Positions 37,720 through 48,443 of a DNA stretch of 64,000 nucleotides are shown in pieces. A program made the translations under genes and the position numbers. A model generated the notes under the pieces. That model was not told where the DNA came from. It worked only from the letters and a program-made list of their open reading frames with translations, and searched no databases. The DNA is from Yersinia vastinensis (GTDB taxonomy: Bacteria; Pseudomonadota; Gammaproteobacteria; Enterobacterales; Enterobacteriaceae), in contig NZ_CACVAF010000002.1 of the NCBI RefSeq assembly GCF_902726565.1, positions 124,001 to 188,000 of the forward strand, in the 5' to 3' direction. Position 1 is the stretch's first letter, and every line of letters starts with the position of its first letter.

Positions 37720-40335
37720 TTATGCCGCTAAGGCTTTGGTGATCTTCTCGAACAAATCACCGGATAGATTTTCCAGTACTTTGAGTTGTTCCAATGCCTG
37801 GCGCATCAAAGCTTGACGCCCTGCGTCGTAGCGTTTCAAGCGAATCAGTGGCTCAATTAAGCGAGCAGCAACTTGCGGATTACGGGTATTCAAGTCACTG
37901 AGTATTTCCACCAGGAATTGATAACCGCTGCCATCTGTTGCGTGGAAAGCTGCTGGATTACCGGAGGCAAAACTACCTACCAGTGAACGAGTACGGTTTG
38001 GATTACTCAAACTAAAGGCGGGATGTTTCAGCAACCCACGCACCTGCGCCAATACATCCACGGCAGGACTCATTGCTTGCAGTGCGAACCATTTATCCAT
38101 CACCAAGCCATCATGGTTCCAGCGGACATCAAAGGCCGCCAGTAATTCGTCCCGGCATGGCAACTGCGCAGCAACAGCCGCGGCCAAGGCTGCCAGAGAG
38201 TCCGTCATATTATCAGCCTGATGATATTGTGAAGAGACCAGCTTGTTAGCAAAGTCTTCATCACCAAACGCCAAATAATTCAAGCACGTATTGCGCAGTG
38301 CTCGCTTGGCAATATCGCCATGTTCAATACGATAGACCGGCGTTATATTCGCCACGTAAACAGCCAACAGCTCATCAGACAATTCATTCGCCAGACAGCG
38401 GGTTATCGCTTCATGTACTGCGCTGATCGCCTGCGGATCAATAATGGTAAACAGCTCCGCAATTTCATTTTCCGATGGCAATGTCAGGATCTGTGCAGCT
38501 AAAGCCGGATCAAGATTTTCATCAAGTAATATTGCGCGGAAAGCATCTGCCACGTGACTCGGTAAGCTCAATGGTTGTTTCTGTTGGTATTTGGCAACAT
38601 TGAGTTTGATATAGGTTGCCAGCAAACTTTGTGCCGCATCCCAACGAGAAAATTCATTGCGCGCATGCTGCATCAGGAACGTCAGTTGCTGGTCACTGTA
38701 GGTATAATCCAATTTGACCGGCGCGGAAAACTCACGCAATAAAGAAGGAATCGGTGGGTGCTCAACATTATCAAAGGTAAAGGTCTGTTCAGCTTCCGTC
38801 ACATTCAACACATGATGCACCGGCAAACCATTTCGCTGTAGTGCAATCACATTACCTTTGCTGTCATATAACTCAATATCCAATGGAATATGCAGTGGCA
38901 ACTTTTCCGGCTGATCAGCGGTTGGTAATGTTTTTTGACTCACGTGTAAATGATATTGCTGCTTTTCGGCATCATAATCATCACGAACGGTCAGTATTGG
39001 CGTGCCCGATTGGCTATACCAGCGACGGAATAGAGACAGGTCAACATTCGAAGCATCCTCCATTGCCTGCACAAAATCATCACAGGTGGCCGCGCTGCCG
39101 TCATGGCGTTCAAAATAGAGCTGCATACCCGCTTGGAATTGCTGCTCACCCAATAATGTATGCATCATGCGGATAACTTCTGAACCCTTCTCATACACCG
39201 TTAAAGTGTAGAAGTTGTTCATTTCAATCACTTTATCCGGGCGAATGGCATGAGCCATCGGGCTGGCATCTTCTGCAAACTGTGCTGCACGCATGACCCG
39301 CACATTCTCAATGCGGTTAACAGAGCGTGAACCTAAATCAGAACTAAACTCCTGATCACGAAATACGGTTAACCCTTCTTTCAGACTTAACTGGAACCAA
39401 TCTCGGCAAGTCACACGGTTACCAGTCCAATTATGGAAATACTCATGACCAATAACAGCTTCGATATTCAGATAATCTTTATCTGTCGCTGTTTCAGCCT
39501 TTGCCAAAACATATTTTGAATTAAATACATTCAGCCCTTTATTTTCCATTGCACCCATATTGAAGAAATCAACCGCCACAATCATATAGATGTCGAGGTC
39601 GTATTCTAGGCCAAAACGGGTTTCATCCCATTTCATGGCATTCTTCAACGAGGTCATTGCCCAATCGGCACGATCCAAATTACCACGGTCAACAAAAAGC
39701 TCCAGAGCAACTTCGCGGCCAGAACGAGTAATAAATTTATCACGTAGGACATCAAAATCACCGGCCACTAGCGCAAATAGATAGCAAGGTTTTGGGAATG
39801 GGTCTTCCCACTTAATCCAATGGCGACCATCGTCTAAAATGCCTTTCCCCACCGGGTTACCGTTAGAGAGTAAATATGGATAAAGCGATTTATCCGCAAC
39901 GATGCGTGTCGTAAAACGAGCCAGCACATCTGGGCGGTCTAAATAATAGGTAATATGACGGAAACCTTCAGCTTCGCATTGTGTACACAATGCCTCACCG
40001 GATAAATATAACCCTTCCAACGCACTGTTTTTCGCCGGATGAATATCATTAATAATTGTCAGTGTGAAATGCGCTGGCAGCTGTTCAATCACTAGCGAAT
40101 TATCTTGTAGCTGATAATGAGGCCATGCTTGCCCATCTACGCTGATACTGATTAACGTGAGATCTTCACCATTGAGGACCAGCGGTGCTCCGTCTACTCC
40201 CTGACGTTTAACTTTACTGACCGCCGTTACTGTCGTTTTCTGCGCATCTAGCGCGAAGTCCAGATCGATATCGGTAATGGTGTAATCCGGCGATTTATAA
40301 TCGTGACGGTATTTAGCTTGCGGCTGTTGTGTCAT
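37720..40335 (-). CDS. pepN: Aminopeptidase N (M1 family)
   Basis: An 871-residue protein (E. coli 870), a cytosolic zinc aminopeptidase and the main broad-specificity N-terminal peptide-trimming enzyme. Substrate-binding GAMEN is in NMGAMENKGLNVF near 263. The zinc motif HEYFHNW lies near 298 with the third ligand in LKEGLTVFRDQEFS. The helical C-terminal domain runs from about 550 to 871. E. coli has the ssu and ycb fimbrial genes between pepN and pyrD; here the two are adjacent. Confidence 0.98.
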   Translation of the reverse strand: MTQQPQAKYRHDYKSPDYTITDIDLDFALDAQKTTVTAVSKVKRQGVDGAPLVLNGEDLTLISISVDGQAWPHYQLQDNSLVIEQLPAHFTLTIINDIHPAKNSALEGLYLSGEALCTQCEAEGFRHITYYLDRPDVLARFTTRIVADKSLYPYLLSNGNPVGKGILDDGRHWIKWEDPFPKPCYLFALVAGDFDVLRDKFITRSGREVALELFVDRGNLDRADWAMTSLKNAMKWDETRFGLEYDLDIYMIVAVDFFNMGAMENKGLNVFNSKYVLAKAETATDKDYLNIEAVIGHEYFHNWTGNRVTCRDWFQLSLKEGLTVFRDQEFSSDLGSRSVNRIENVRVMRAAQFAEDASPMAHAIRPDKVIEMNNFYTLTVYEKGSEVIRMMHTLLGEQQFQAGMQLYFERHDGSAATCDDFVQAMEDASNVDLSLFRRWYSQSGTPILTVRDDYDAEKQQYHLHVSQKTLPTADQPEKLPLHIPLDIELYDSKGNVIALQRNGLPVHHVLNVTEAEQTFTFDNVEHPPIPSLLREFSAPVKLDYTYSDQQLTFLMQHARNEFSRWDAAQSLLATYIKLNVAKYQQKQPLSLPSHVADAFRAILLDENLDPALAAQILTLPSENEIAELFTIIDPQAISAVHEAITRCLANELSDELLAVYVANITPVYRIEHGDIAKRALRNTCLNYLAFGDEDFANKLVSSQYHQADNMTDSLAALAAAVAAQLPCRDELLAAFDVRWNHDGLVMDKWFALQAMSPAVDVLAQVRGLLKHPAFSLSNPNRTRSLVGSFASGNPAAFHATDGSGYQFLVEILSDLNTRNPQVAARLIEPLIRLKRYDAGRQALMRQALEQLKVLENLSGDLFEKITKALAA

Positions 40336-40783
40336 AAAAACCCTTTTGACGTCATCAGTGAATATGGTTATCCAGTCTGCCGTTATGATTGTTTAGGCTC
40401 AGAAGCGCGGAATGACAGAGAATATCGCTCAGTAAAAAACCATGCAGTTAGCGGCTTTGCCCCAGACTCAGATAGTTTTTCAATGTATCACAACTGTGAA
40501 AAAAACCTAGTTGATAACCCATGCGGATCAAGTTAATAACCCTATATTTTTTAAGACAATATATTTCTTTGCATCATCTAACTGCCTAAAAAATTAGCTT
40601 TTATCGCACTGCTCATTTAAGAAAAGAGTCACTTGGCGGATAATGGCACGTTTAATCCTAGACCTCTGATTAGCATTTATGGTGTGATGAGGCTTCAATA
40701 ACAGGATAATACCGGTATACTCCTGCGACTTTTAGATTATGCCGACTGTGGAAAATGCTCCTACGAGGATGCTGTATAGCGCC
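40336..40783. promoter_or_regulatory. Divergent intergenic region pepN / pncB
   Basis: About 450 bp without a convincing gene. For pncB the best -10 is TATACT at 40716-40721 with only a weak -35; a GATAAT lies at 40705-40710. I found no NadR-type box (TGTTTA-N6-TAAACA). An in-frame ATG at 40739 and the GAGG at 40765-40768 lie here, but the pncB start is set at 40784. Confidence 0.4.
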
Positions 40784-41989
40784 ATGACCCAAGACGCCTC
40801 ACCGATTTTGACTTCATTGCTTGATACAGATGCTTATAAGCTTCATATGCAACAAGCAGTGTTCCATCGTTATCGCCATATTACCGTTGCCGCGGAATTT
40901 CGCTGCCGTGGTGATGAGTTGCTGGGCGAATATGCCGACGAGATACGCCATCAAATAACGCTGATGAGCCAATTGGCGCTGTCTGATGACGAGTTTACCT
41001 ATCTCTCGGGCTTACCTTTCTTCCAAGATGACTACCTGAGCTGGTTACGGGATTTCCGTTTTAACCCTGAGCAAGTCACCGTATCGGATAAAGAAGGAAA
41101 ATTAGATATTCGTATTACCGGGCTATGGTGTGAAACGATTCTATGGGAAGTACCATTACTGGCGGTTATCAGCGAAATAGTACATCGCCGTCGCTCTGTG
41201 CATGTCACGCCAGCCCAGGCTGTCGAGCAATTACGCCACAAATTGCAGCAATTTAAAGCACTCAGTGCCGATATCGACATTACTCATTTTAAGTTGATGG
41301 ATTTTGGTACTCGCCGTCGTTTCTCTCGCGAGATACAAAATGCGATTGTCAGCAGCTTGAAAGATGAGTTCCCCTATCTGGTCGGAACCAGTAATTATGA
41401 TTTAGCACGCGAGTTGGCTTTAGCGCCGGTTGGCACTCAGGCCCATGAATGGTTTCAGGCTCACCAACAGATAAGCCCGGTTCTGGCTAACAGCCAGCGC
41501 GTCGCGCTACAAGTTTGGTTAGATGAGTATCCCAGTCAACTTGGGGTCGCATTAACCGACTGCATAACCATGGATGCATTTCTGCGCGATTTTGGTGAAG
41601 AGTTCGCTAATCGTTATCAGGGTTTGCGACACGATTCAGGTGATCCTGTTGAGTGGGGTGAAAAAGCCATTGCTCATTATGAAAAACTGGGCATTGACCC
41701 TATGAGCAAAACATTGGTGTTCTCGGATAATTTGGACTTGGAAAAGGCACTATCGCTGTATCGCCATTTCTACCAGCGGATTAAATTAGTCTTTGGGATT
41801 GGCACGCGGCTCACCTGTGATATCCCAGGAGTGAAACCACTTAATATTGTGATTAAGTTGGTTGAGTGCAACGATAAGCCAGTCGCTAAACTTTCTGACA
41901 GCCCAGGTAAAACTATTTGTCAGGATCCCGCTTTTGTAGCTGAATTGCGTGAAGCCTTTGCCCTGCCCTTGGTTAAAAAAGCCAGCTAA
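40784..41989 (+). CDS. pncB: Nicotinate phosphoribosyltransferase
   Basis: A 401-residue protein (E. coli 400) from the ATG at 40784, chosen because [24 protein letters not shown] aligns with [24 protein letters not shown]; an in-frame ATG at 40739 is less likely. PncB converts nicotinate and PRPP to nicotinate mononucleotide in NAD salvage. Conserved features are [11 protein letters not shown]-like (here [15 protein letters not shown]), [14 protein letters not shown], the autophosphorylated-His region [16 protein letters not shown] and [16 protein letters not shown]. Confidence 0.96.
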   Translation: MTQDASPILTSLLDTDAYKLHMQQAVFHRYRHITVAAEFRCRGDELLGEYADEIRHQITLMSQLALSDDEFTYLSGLPFFQDDYLSWLRDFRFNPEQVTVSDKEGKLDIRITGLWCETILWEVPLLAVISEIVHRRRSVHVTPAQAVEQLRHKLQQFKALSADIDITHFKLMDFGTRRRFSREIQNAIVSSLKDEFPYLVGTSNYDLARELALAPVGTQAHEWFQAHQQISPVLANSQRVALQVWLDEYPSQLGVALTDCITMDAFLRDFGEEFANRYQGLRHDSGDPVEWGEKAIAHYEKLGIDPMSKTLVFSDNLDLEKALSLYRHFYQRIKLVFGIGTRLTCDIPGVKPLNIVIKLVECNDKPVAKLSDSPGKTICQDPAFVAELREAFALPLVKKAS

Positions 41990-42009
41990 TATACTGCCAA
42001 TACGTTGAG

Positions 42010-42040
42010 GGATAGTCGGGTTAATATTATCCGACTATCC
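42010..42040 (+). terminator. Hairpin after pncB
   Basis: A 10-bp perfect stem GGATAGTCGG / CCGACTATCC with an 11-nt loop but no T-tract, so it may end transcripts only with help or protect the 3' end. Confidence 0.5.
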
Positions 42041-42219
42041 CAAATACAGACACTTTCCACCCGCAACTTTCCCTTCGATTAAACTTCACTTCGATTTATG
42101 CCGTCTTTATTTAAGCTAACGACAGAAATGTTGCACTGATCTGGTGATTTCTACTTGTGTCCTGCCCTGCCACAAGTAACATAGCAATATCCCCATTTTG
42201 TTGGGTTATTCACTATTTT

Positions 42220-42290
42220 TATACCCAAAGTCATTGGCGCAACAGGTAGGCTGCTAACCCTCCCTGTCGCTTCAAGTGCAAAGGGCTAAC
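42220..42290 (+). repeat. Possible degenerate Yersinia intergenic repeat in the asnS leader
   Basis: The segment begins TATACCCAAAGTCATTGG and ends CTTCAAGTGCAAAGGG, with an imperfect stem between. From memory this resembles the ends of a dispersed intergenic palindromic repeat common in Yersinia and Serratia (ATACCCAAAGTCATTGGAG...). It is too degenerate to be certain. The rest of the gap 41990-42308 shows no gene. Confidence 0.3.
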
Positions 42291-42308
42291 TATTAAAGAG
42301 AGAAATCT

Positions 42309-43709
42309 ATGAGCGTAGTGCCTGTAGTCGACGTACTGCAAGGCCGTGCTGCGGTTGACAGTGAAGTCACCGTACGCGGTTGGGTGCGTACCCGGAGAGA
42401 TTCTAAAGCGGGTATCTCCTTCGTTGCCGTTTATGACGGTTCCTGCTTTGACCCGTTACAGGCCGTCGTGAATAATACTTTGCCGAATTATCAGGATGAA
42501 GTGCTGCACCTGACTACTGGCTGTTCCGTTGAAGTGACCGGAACCGTGGTTGCATCACCGGGTGAAGGCCAAAGTTTTGAGATTCAGGCAACGGCTATCA
42601 AAGTGGTCGGTTGGGTGGATGATCCCGATACCTACCCTATGGCCGCTAAACGTCACAGCATCGAATATTTACGTGAAGTTGCACATTTGCGCCCACGTAC
42701 CAACCTGATCGGTGCCGTTGCACGTGTTCGCCATACTTTGGCGCAAGCCATCCATCGTTTCTTCGATGAGAATGGTTATTTCTGGGTTTCTACCCCATTG
42801 ATCACCGCTTCAGACACTGAAGGGGCTGGTGAAATGTTCCGTGTATCTACATTGGATCTGGAAAACTTGCCACGCACAGAGTCGGGTGCAGTTGATTTCA
42901 GCGAGGATTTCTTCGGTAAAGAAGCCTTCCTGACCGTATCTGGCCAGTTGAACGGCGAAACTTACGCCAGCGCGTTATCAAAAGTTTACACTTTTGGCCC
43001 AACTTTCCGTGCGGAAAACTCCAACACCAGTCGTCATTTGGCTGAATTCTGGATGGTCGAACCTGAAGTTGCTTTCGCTTCATTAGATGACGTTGCCGGT
43101 TTGGCCGAGAAAATGCTGAAGTACGTTTTCCAGGCTGTGCTAAACGAACGTGCTGATGATATGAAATTCTTTGCCGAGCGCGTCGATAAAGATGCTGTCG
43201 ATCGCTTGCAGCGCTTTGTCACCTCTGACTTTGCTCAAGTTGACTATACCGACGCCATTGAAATCTTGCTGGCATCCGGCCAGAAATTTGAGAACGACGT
43301 GTCTTGGGGCATTGATTTGTCCTCTGAACATGAGCGCTATTTGGCTGAGAAACACTTTAAAGCACCGGTGGTGGTTAAAAACTACCCGAAAGACATTAAA
43401 GCTTTCTATATGCGTATGAATGAAGATGGTAAAACCGTGGCAGCAATGGATGTTCTTGCTCCAGGTATTGGTGAAATCATCGGTGGTTCACAGCGTGAAG
43501 AACGTTTAGATGTGTTGGATGCCCGTCTGGCGGAAATGGGCCTCAATAAAGAAGATTATTGGTGGTATCGTGATCTGCGTCGCTACGGCACTGTGCCACA
43601 TTCGGGTTTTGGCCTTGGATTTGAGCGCTTGCTCTCATATGTAACAGGGGTTCAAAACGTTCGGGATGTCATTCCATTCCCACGCACACCAAGAAATGCC
43701 AGTTTCTAA
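42309..43709 (+). CDS. asnS: Asparaginyl-tRNA synthetase
   Basis: A 466-residue protein, the E. coli length and highly similar. The N-terminal OB-fold anticodon-binding domain ([27 protein letters not shown]) occupies the first 110 residues. The class II catalytic core has motif 1 ([27 protein letters not shown]), motif 2 ([21 protein letters not shown]) and motif 3 ([15 protein letters not shown]). It charges tRNA-Asn. AGAGAG precedes the ATG, and a strong terminator follows. Confidence 0.98.
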   Translation: MSVVPVVDVLQGRAAVDSEVTVRGWVRTRRDSKAGISFVAVYDGSCFDPLQAVVNNTLPNYQDEVLHLTTGCSVEVTGTVVASPGEGQSFEIQATAIKVVGWVDDPDTYPMAAKRHSIEYLREVAHLRPRTNLIGAVARVRHTLAQAIHRFFDENGYFWVSTPLITASDTEGAGEMFRVSTLDLENLPRTESGAVDFSEDFFGKEAFLTVSGQLNGETYASALSKVYTFGPTFRAENSNTSRHLAEFWMVEPEVAFASLDDVAGLAEKMLKYVFQAVLNERADDMKFFAERVDKDAVDRLQRFVTSDFAQVDYTDAIEILLASGQKFENDVSWGIDLSSEHERYLAEKHFKAPVVVKNYPKDIKAFYMRMNEDGKTVAAMDVLAPGIGEIIGGSQREERLDVLDARLAEMGLNKEDYWWYRDLRRYGTVPHSGFGLGFERLLSYVTGVQNVRDVIPFPRTPRNASF

Positions 43710-43743
43710 GTTTGTCATTTAGAAAATAATTGTCTTTTTGTAT

Positions 43744-43772
43744 AAAAAAAAGCCAGCCCTGCTGGCTTTTTT
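43744..43772 (+). terminator. Intrinsic terminator after asnS
   Basis: AAAAGCCAGC-CCT-GCTGGCTTTT followed by TT; A and T tracts on both sides. Confidence 0.92.
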
Positions 43773-43813
43773 CATTTTTCAAAGTTCGATCCAAGTCACA
43801 AAGTTCCCTGATA

Positions 43814-43873
43814 TTTACATCTTGTAACACATAGTATCCCAATGAAACATATTCTGGTAATTGGTAGCATTTT
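43814..43873 (+). promoter_or_regulatory. Three tandem OmpR boxes of ompF
   Basis: Three consecutive 20-bp units: TTTACATCTTGTAACACATA (43814-43833), GTATCCCAATGAAACATATT (43834-43853) and CTGGTAATTGGTAGCATTTT (43854-43873). Each carries the OmpR half-site pattern with AAC or AGC at the same phase (GTAACAC, GAAACAT, GTAGCAT). The first resembles ompC C1 (TTTACATTTTGAAACATCTA) more than ompF F1. A possible -10 (GATTAT, 43881-43886) follows. Confidence 0.7.
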
Positions 43874-44007
43874 CGGTGTGGATTATAGGGCCTGTGAATG
43901 GAACACTGCGTTCAGACACAGACGACACCAAACTCTCAACAATAGTTCCAAAAAAATTATTGGCGGCAGTGGCAGGTGTCCGAATAACACCAATGAGGGT
44001 AATAATA

Positions 44008-45108
44008 ATGATGAAGCGCAATATTCTTGCAGTAGTAATCCCAGCATTGTTAGTGGCTGGCGCGGCTAATGCAGCAGAAATCTACAACAAAGACGGCAAC
44101 AAACTTGACCTGTACGGTAAAGTTGACGCGCGTCACCAGTTCTCTGATAACGCTAAACAAGACGGCGACGAATCTTATGTTCGTTTCGGCTTCAAAGGTG
44201 AAACCCAAATTACTGACCAACTGACCGGTTACGGCCAGTGGGAATACAACATTCAGGCTAACAATGCTGAATCTCAAGGCGCTGATGGCAACAAAACTCG
44301 TCTGGGCTTCGCTGGTCTGAAATTTGCTGAGTTCGGTTCATTCGACTACGGCCGTAACTACGGCGTTATCTATGATGTCAACGCATGGACTGACATGCTG
44401 CCAGTGTTCGGTGGTGATTCAATCTCCAACTCTGACAACTACATGACTGGTCGTTCTACTGGTCTGGCGACTTACCGTAACACCAACTTCTTCGGTCTGG
44501 TTGACGGCCTGAACTTTGCCCTGCAATACCAAGGCAAAAACGAAAATGGCCGTGATGGTCTGTTGACTACTCAGAACGGCGATGGCTTCGGTCTGTCTTC
44601 TACTTATGACATCGGTTACGGCGTAAGCTTCGGTGCTGGTTACTCTACAGCTAACCGTACCACTGCTCAGAAAAATGCTCACCTGAGTAATCTGTATGTT
44701 GCTGAAGGTGATAAAGCTCAAGCATGGAACGTTGGTGCTAAATACGACGCTAACAACGTATACTTGGCAGCAATGTATGCAGAAACTCAGAACTTGACTC
44801 CGTTCGGTAACGACGCTATCGCGAACAAAACTCGTGATATTGAAATCACTGCACAGTACCAGTTCGACTTCGGTCTGCGTCCATCTCTGGGCTACGTTCA
44901 GTCCAAAGGTAAGGATCTGAACAACAACACAGATACTAACCATGACCTGTTGAAATATGTTTCTGTTGGTACTTACTACTACTTCAACAAAAACATGTCT
45001 ACCTATGTTGATTACAAAATCAACTTGCTGGACGAAGACAAGTTTACCGTTGCTAACGGTCTGAACACTGATGACGTTGTTGGTGTTGGCTTGGTTTACC
45101 AGTTCTAA
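44008..45108 (+). CDS. ompF: OmpF-type trimeric porin
   Basis: A 366-residue precursor from ATG ATG at 44008 with GAGGGT before it; a longer in-frame ORF from 43861 starts inside the OmpR boxes and is rejected. Signal peptide [22 protein letters not shown] matches E. coli OmpF except for two or three residues. Mature [21 protein letters not shown] is followed by the loop 3 eyelet block [24 protein letters not shown] and the C-terminal [12 protein letters not shown] ... VGVGLVYQF with terminal Phe. The asnS-ompF-aspC order confirms OmpF over OmpC. Confidence 0.95.
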   Translation: MMKRNILAVVIPALLVAGAANAAEIYNKDGNKLDLYGKVDARHQFSDNAKQDGDESYVRFGFKGETQITDQLTGYGQWEYNIQANNAESQGADGNKTRLGFAGLKFAEFGSFDYGRNYGVIYDVNAWTDMLPVFGGDSISNSDNYMTGRSTGLATYRNTNFFGLVDGLNFALQYQGKNENGRDGLLTTQNGDGFGLSSTYDIGYGVSFGAGYSTANRTTAQKNAHLSNLYVAEGDKAQAWNVGAKYDANNVYLAAMYAETQNLTPFGNDAIANKTRDIEITAQYQFDFGLRPSLGYVQSKGKDLNNNTDTNHDLLKYVSVGTYYYFNKNMSTYVDYKINLLDEDKFTVANGLNTDDVVGVGLVYQF

Positions 45109-45147
45109 GTCAGACTTAATCATGCAGTTTACCTGCTGAAGTAAGTT

Positions 45148-45179
45148 AAAAAAGACAGAGCCTCGGCTCTGTCTTTTTG
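45148..45179 (+). terminator. Intrinsic terminator after ompF
   Basis: AAAAAGACAGAGCC / GGCTCTGTCTTTTT with a minimal loop, ending in a T run. Confidence 0.93.
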
Positions 45180-45363
45180 TTTTATCCCATCGCCAATATA
45201 GGGATATTCCGCTGTAGATTGGCCTATTGTGCCGATTTTTCACCCTGAATCCTCCTGCCTCACAACATTCATTTCTTTTTCTCGCAAACGGTTGGCAAAG
45301 ACCGCAACTGGCGCTACCCTGAGGGTTCTGTTTGCTTAACGCTAAGCCATGGAAGCCTCTGAC

Positions 45364-46554
45364 ATGTTTGAAAAAATCACTGCTGCACCTGCGGACCCAA
45401 TTCTGGGCCTGACCGATATTTTCCGCGCGGATGACCGCCCTAATAAAATCAACCTGGGGATCGGTGTCTACAAAGACGAAACCGGGAAGACGCCGGTGCT
45501 GACCAGCGTAAAAAAAGCTGAGCAGTATTTGCTGGAAAATGAAGTTACTAAAAACTATCTGGGTATTGATGGCCTGCCCGTTTTCGCTAGCTGCACTCAG
45601 GAACTGTTATTCGGTGCTAATAGCGCCATCATTACTGATAAACGTGCGCGTACGGCTCAAACCCCGGGTGGGACTGGCGGATTACGTATCGCTGCTGACT
45701 TTATTGCCCACCAAACCAGCGCCAAACGTGTCTGGGTCAGCAATCCAAGCTGGCCAAACCATAAAAACATCTTCGCTGCAGCCGGATTAGAAGTGGTTGA
45801 ATATGCCTATTATGACGCAGCAAACCATGCACTGGACTTCGATGGCTTATTAAATAGCCTGTCAGAAGCGCAAGCAGGCGACGTAGTGTTGTTCCATGGC
45901 TGCTGCCATAACCCAACAGGGATAGACCCGACAGAGGCCCAGTGGAGCCAATTGGCTGAACTGTCTGTGGCGAAAGGTTGGTTGCCACTGTTTGACTTTG
46001 CCTATCAAGGTTTTGCCAAAGGTTTAGAAGAAGATGCTCAGGGCCTACGTATTTTTGCCGCCAAACATCAAGAACTGATCGTGTGCAGTTCTTATTCTAA
46101 AAACTTCGGCCTGTACAATGAGCGTGTTGGGGCATGTACCGTCGTTGCCGCGAACAGCGAAGTGGCAGATATTGCTTTTAGTCAGGTTAAAGCCGTTATC
46201 CGTGCTAACTATTCCAACCCACCAGCCCATGGTGCTTCTGTGGTTGCGACTATACTCAGCACCCCTGCGCTACGCGCAATTTGGGAACAAGAACTGACTG
46301 ATATGCGCCAGCGTATTCACCGCATGCGTCAGTTGTTTGTTAATACCTTGCAGGAAAAAGGCGCTCAGCAAGATTTTAGCTTTATCATTAACCAGAACGG
46401 CATGTTCTCGTTCAGCGGTCTAACCAAAGAACAAGTTCTGCGTCTGCGCAATGAGTTTGCTGTTTACGCCGTAAACTCTGGCCGTGTTAACGTTGCCGGC
46501 ATGACACCAGACAATATGGCTCCACTGTGTGAAGCTATCGTTGCTGTGCTCTAA
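45364..46554 (+). CDS. aspC: Aspartate aminotransferase
   Basis: A 396-residue protein, the E. coli length, from ATG 45364 ([20 protein letters not shown]); an in-frame ATG five codons upstream is less likely. It is a PLP enzyme interconverting aspartate and 2-oxoglutarate with oxaloacetate and glutamate. PLP Lys is in [15 protein letters not shown] near 246; the substrate-binding Arg lies in NVAGMTPDN ... and [27 protein letters not shown] and [13 protein letters not shown] are also conserved. Confidence 0.97.
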   Translation: MFEKITAAPADPILGLTDIFRADDRPNKINLGIGVYKDETGKTPVLTSVKKAEQYLLENEVTKNYLGIDGLPVFASCTQELLFGANSAIITDKRARTAQTPGGTGGLRIAADFIAHQTSAKRVWVSNPSWPNHKNIFAAAGLEVVEYAYYDAANHALDFDGLLNSLSEAQAGDVVLFHGCCHNPTGIDPTEAQWSQLAELSVAKGWLPLFDFAYQGFAKGLEEDAQGLRIFAAKHQELIVCSSYSKNFGLYNERVGACTVVAANSEVADIAFSQVKAVIRANYSNPPAHGASVVATILSTPALRAIWEQELTDMRQRIHRMRQLFVNTLQEKGAQQDFSFIINQNGMFSFSGLTKEQVLRLRNEFAVYAVNSGRVNVAGMTPDNMAPLCEAIVAVL

Positions 46555-46575
46555 TAAAACTCCGTGACTGATTGT

Positions 46576-46605
46576 AAAAAGGGTGCCTTAGGCACCCTTT
46601 GTTTT
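46576..46605. terminator. Terminator between aspC and the EAL gene
   Basis: AAAGGGTGCC-TTA-GGCACCCTTT with A and T tracts on both sides, so it can end both convergent genes. Confidence 0.9.
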
Positions 46606-46625
46606 ATATATCAGTACAAAAAATC

Positions 46626-48176
46626 TTAATGGAACATATATTTGGCAAATTCTGCCATTGGCATTGGTCGTCCGTACATATAACCTTGTAGATAATCCAC
46701 CTTATGGGCTTGCAAGTAACGCATTTGGGTATCGTTTTCCACTCCTTCGGCAATGGTTTGCAACCCCAGCCGAGTAGCTAGATCGATAACATTTCCCACA
46801 ATGTGGCTCGACAGAGCATCTGAACCAATCATCCCAACAAAACTTTGGTCAATTTTTATAAAATCGACTTTAAATTTTTGCAAATAAGTCAGACTCGAAT
46901 GCCCAGTACCAAAATCATCAATGGCAATAAAAACCCCTAAAGCATGCAATTCTGCAAATAATCTGTCAGTGGTTTCATCTGCAATAATCAATTTACGCTC
47001 AGTTAATTCCAGCGTGATATTAATCTTATTGCCACCAAAAGCCTGAATAAAGTTTCGACAATCATCTACCAAACTTAAATCGCGGCAATGACTAGCACTA
47101 ATATTAAAGCCAAAGTGGAAACCTTCAGGTAATTGATTCACATAAGGTGCAAATTTTGCACTCACTTGCTGCATAATTGAGCGAGTCATCGGCACAATGA
47201 GTCCATTGTCTTCAGCCATCGGAATAAACTTATTCGGCTGAATAAGCCCCTGACGTGGGTGTTGCCAACGCATTAATACTTCACAGCCCACCCAGCATTG
47301 GTCTTTGCCGGAAACAATCGGCTGCATATAGGGAATAAATTCGTTATTTTCTAATGCGTGCCTTAATACCAATGTAGGTGATGCAGCTCTACCGGATAAC
47401 CAAAAAGTAAGCACCGCGGAACCAACGCTCACTAGCACAAAGAAAATTAAACTGCCTCGTGCATATTGCCAAGCATAATTTAAATATTGTTGATGTGAGA
47501 GTGTCGTACTTAATGAGTAGGCATATTTTTCTGAAGCCAGATATAGAGGCTCGCCTCCATTTGTCGGGTTACTTGAATGGACCACCCCAGCAGAATCCAT
47601 CCATTTATTGCCGACTTTCAGTCGCAACTCAATATCGTTACTTAAGAGATTCAAAATACTTCGCAAGTAATAACCATCAACTGCAACCAAAATGCTGTAA
47701 TCACCCCGCTCTTGTCGGTAAACCATCAAAGCGCGATCAGGGGTAACATCATTACCCGACATTAATTCTAATTGCCCATCAATAAACACATCTAAATGAA
47801 AAGATGTCGCGAGCGGGCCATATATAGATGAACAATAAATCGTAGTGCCTTTCGCTAAAGAAACAGAACGAACATCCGGAATCATTACGACTTGATCGCG
47901 TAAATTCTGCACAACTTGTAAGCAGGGTTTCCCTAATCCAGTTTCGACCTGAATAGCGGCATGCTGTAAGTTATTAAATATCTGATCAAAGCGCGCTCTA
48001 CCCTGCAATAACTTAGCCTCAGCATCCTGATGCATATTGGCTTTTGTCTGCCCGTAAATCACGACAGCGCCTAACAGTAGAAATAGTAATAAAACCATGC
48101 AAGAAAAGCCGAGCCGGGACAGTAACTTATTAGGTCTGAAACGACGAAATGGCATAGTAGGTTCCATTGAAAGCAC
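46626..48176 (-). CDS. CSS-motif EAL-domain c-di-GMP phosphodiesterase
   Basis: A 516-residue inner-membrane protein: TM1 about 23-42, a periplasmic CSS-motif domain (Cys 85 in GKPCLQ; CSS at 115-117), TM2 about 240-260, and a cytoplasmic EAL domain to the end. The signature Glu is in EVLMRW (EVL for EAL). The other catalytic residues are present: Asn in GFNISAS, Glu in LELTER, Asp-Asp in IDDFGTGHSS, Lys in FIKID, Glu in AEGVEN, Gln in LQGYMYGRP. It should hydrolyse c-di-GMP. In E. coli CSS-EAL proteins (PdeB, PdeC, PdeD, PdeG, PdeN) a periplasmic disulfide controls activity. E. coli has none beside aspC. Not HmsP. Confidence 0.9.
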   Translation of the reverse strand: MLSMEPTMPFRRFRPNKLLSRLGFSCMVLLLFLLLGAVVIYGQTKANMHQDAEAKLLQGRARFDQIFNNLQHAAIQVETGLGKPCLQVVQNLRDQVVMIPDVRSVSLAKGTTIYCSSIYGPLATSFHLDVFIDGQLELMSGNDVTPDRALMVYRQERGDYSILVAVDGYYLRSILNLLSNDIELRLKVGNKWMDSAGVVHSSNPTNGGEPLYLASEKYAYSLSTTLSHQQYLNYAWQYARGSLIFFVLVSVGSAVLTFWLSGRAASPTLVLRHALENNEFIPYMQPIVSGKDQCWVGCEVLMRWQHPRQGLIQPNKFIPMAEDNGLIVPMTRSIMQQVSAKFAPYVNQLPEGFHFGFNISASHCRDLSLVDDCRNFIQAFGGNKINITLELTERKLIIADETTDRLFAELHALGVFIAIDDFGTGHSSLTYLQKFKVDFIKIDQSFVGMIGSDALSSHIVGNVIDLATRLGLQTIAEGVENDTQMRYLQAHKVDYLQGYMYGRPMPMAEFAKYMFH

Positions 48177-48375
48177 TCGTAATACGACGAACTCAAAGCG
48201 GCAACAACAAACGATGCCGAGTTAATATCAGTTATTTCTTTTATGTTGTTGTGTTACGCCTTGCTGTGGATAGGCATCATATTGACCTAATGGTAATCGC
48301 CATTATGTTCGTAGCGCCAACGAATAGCTGATCATTGGTTCACAAAATACTGTAATCGCTAACATTAAATATAAC

Positions 48376-48402
48376 GCAAAAAAGGCACCTGACGGTGCCC
48401 TT
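48376..48402 (-). terminator. Intrinsic terminator after gloC
   Basis: Minus-strand GGGCACC-GTCA-GGTGCC followed by TTTTTT. Confidence 0.88.
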
Positions 48403-48443
48403 CTACTCTTCAATAACGTTGAGTATAAAATTAACTCTGCGTA

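Noticed and set aside
44419-45243. 274-residue minus-strand ORF opposite ompF
   Set aside because: Antisense shadow created by the strong codon bias of ompF; no family resemblance, and it crosses the ompF terminator.
45282-45297. PurR-like sequence upstream of aspC (TCGCAAACGGTTGGCA)
   Set aside because: Four mismatches to the consensus at defined positions; not comparable with the clear site at pyrD.
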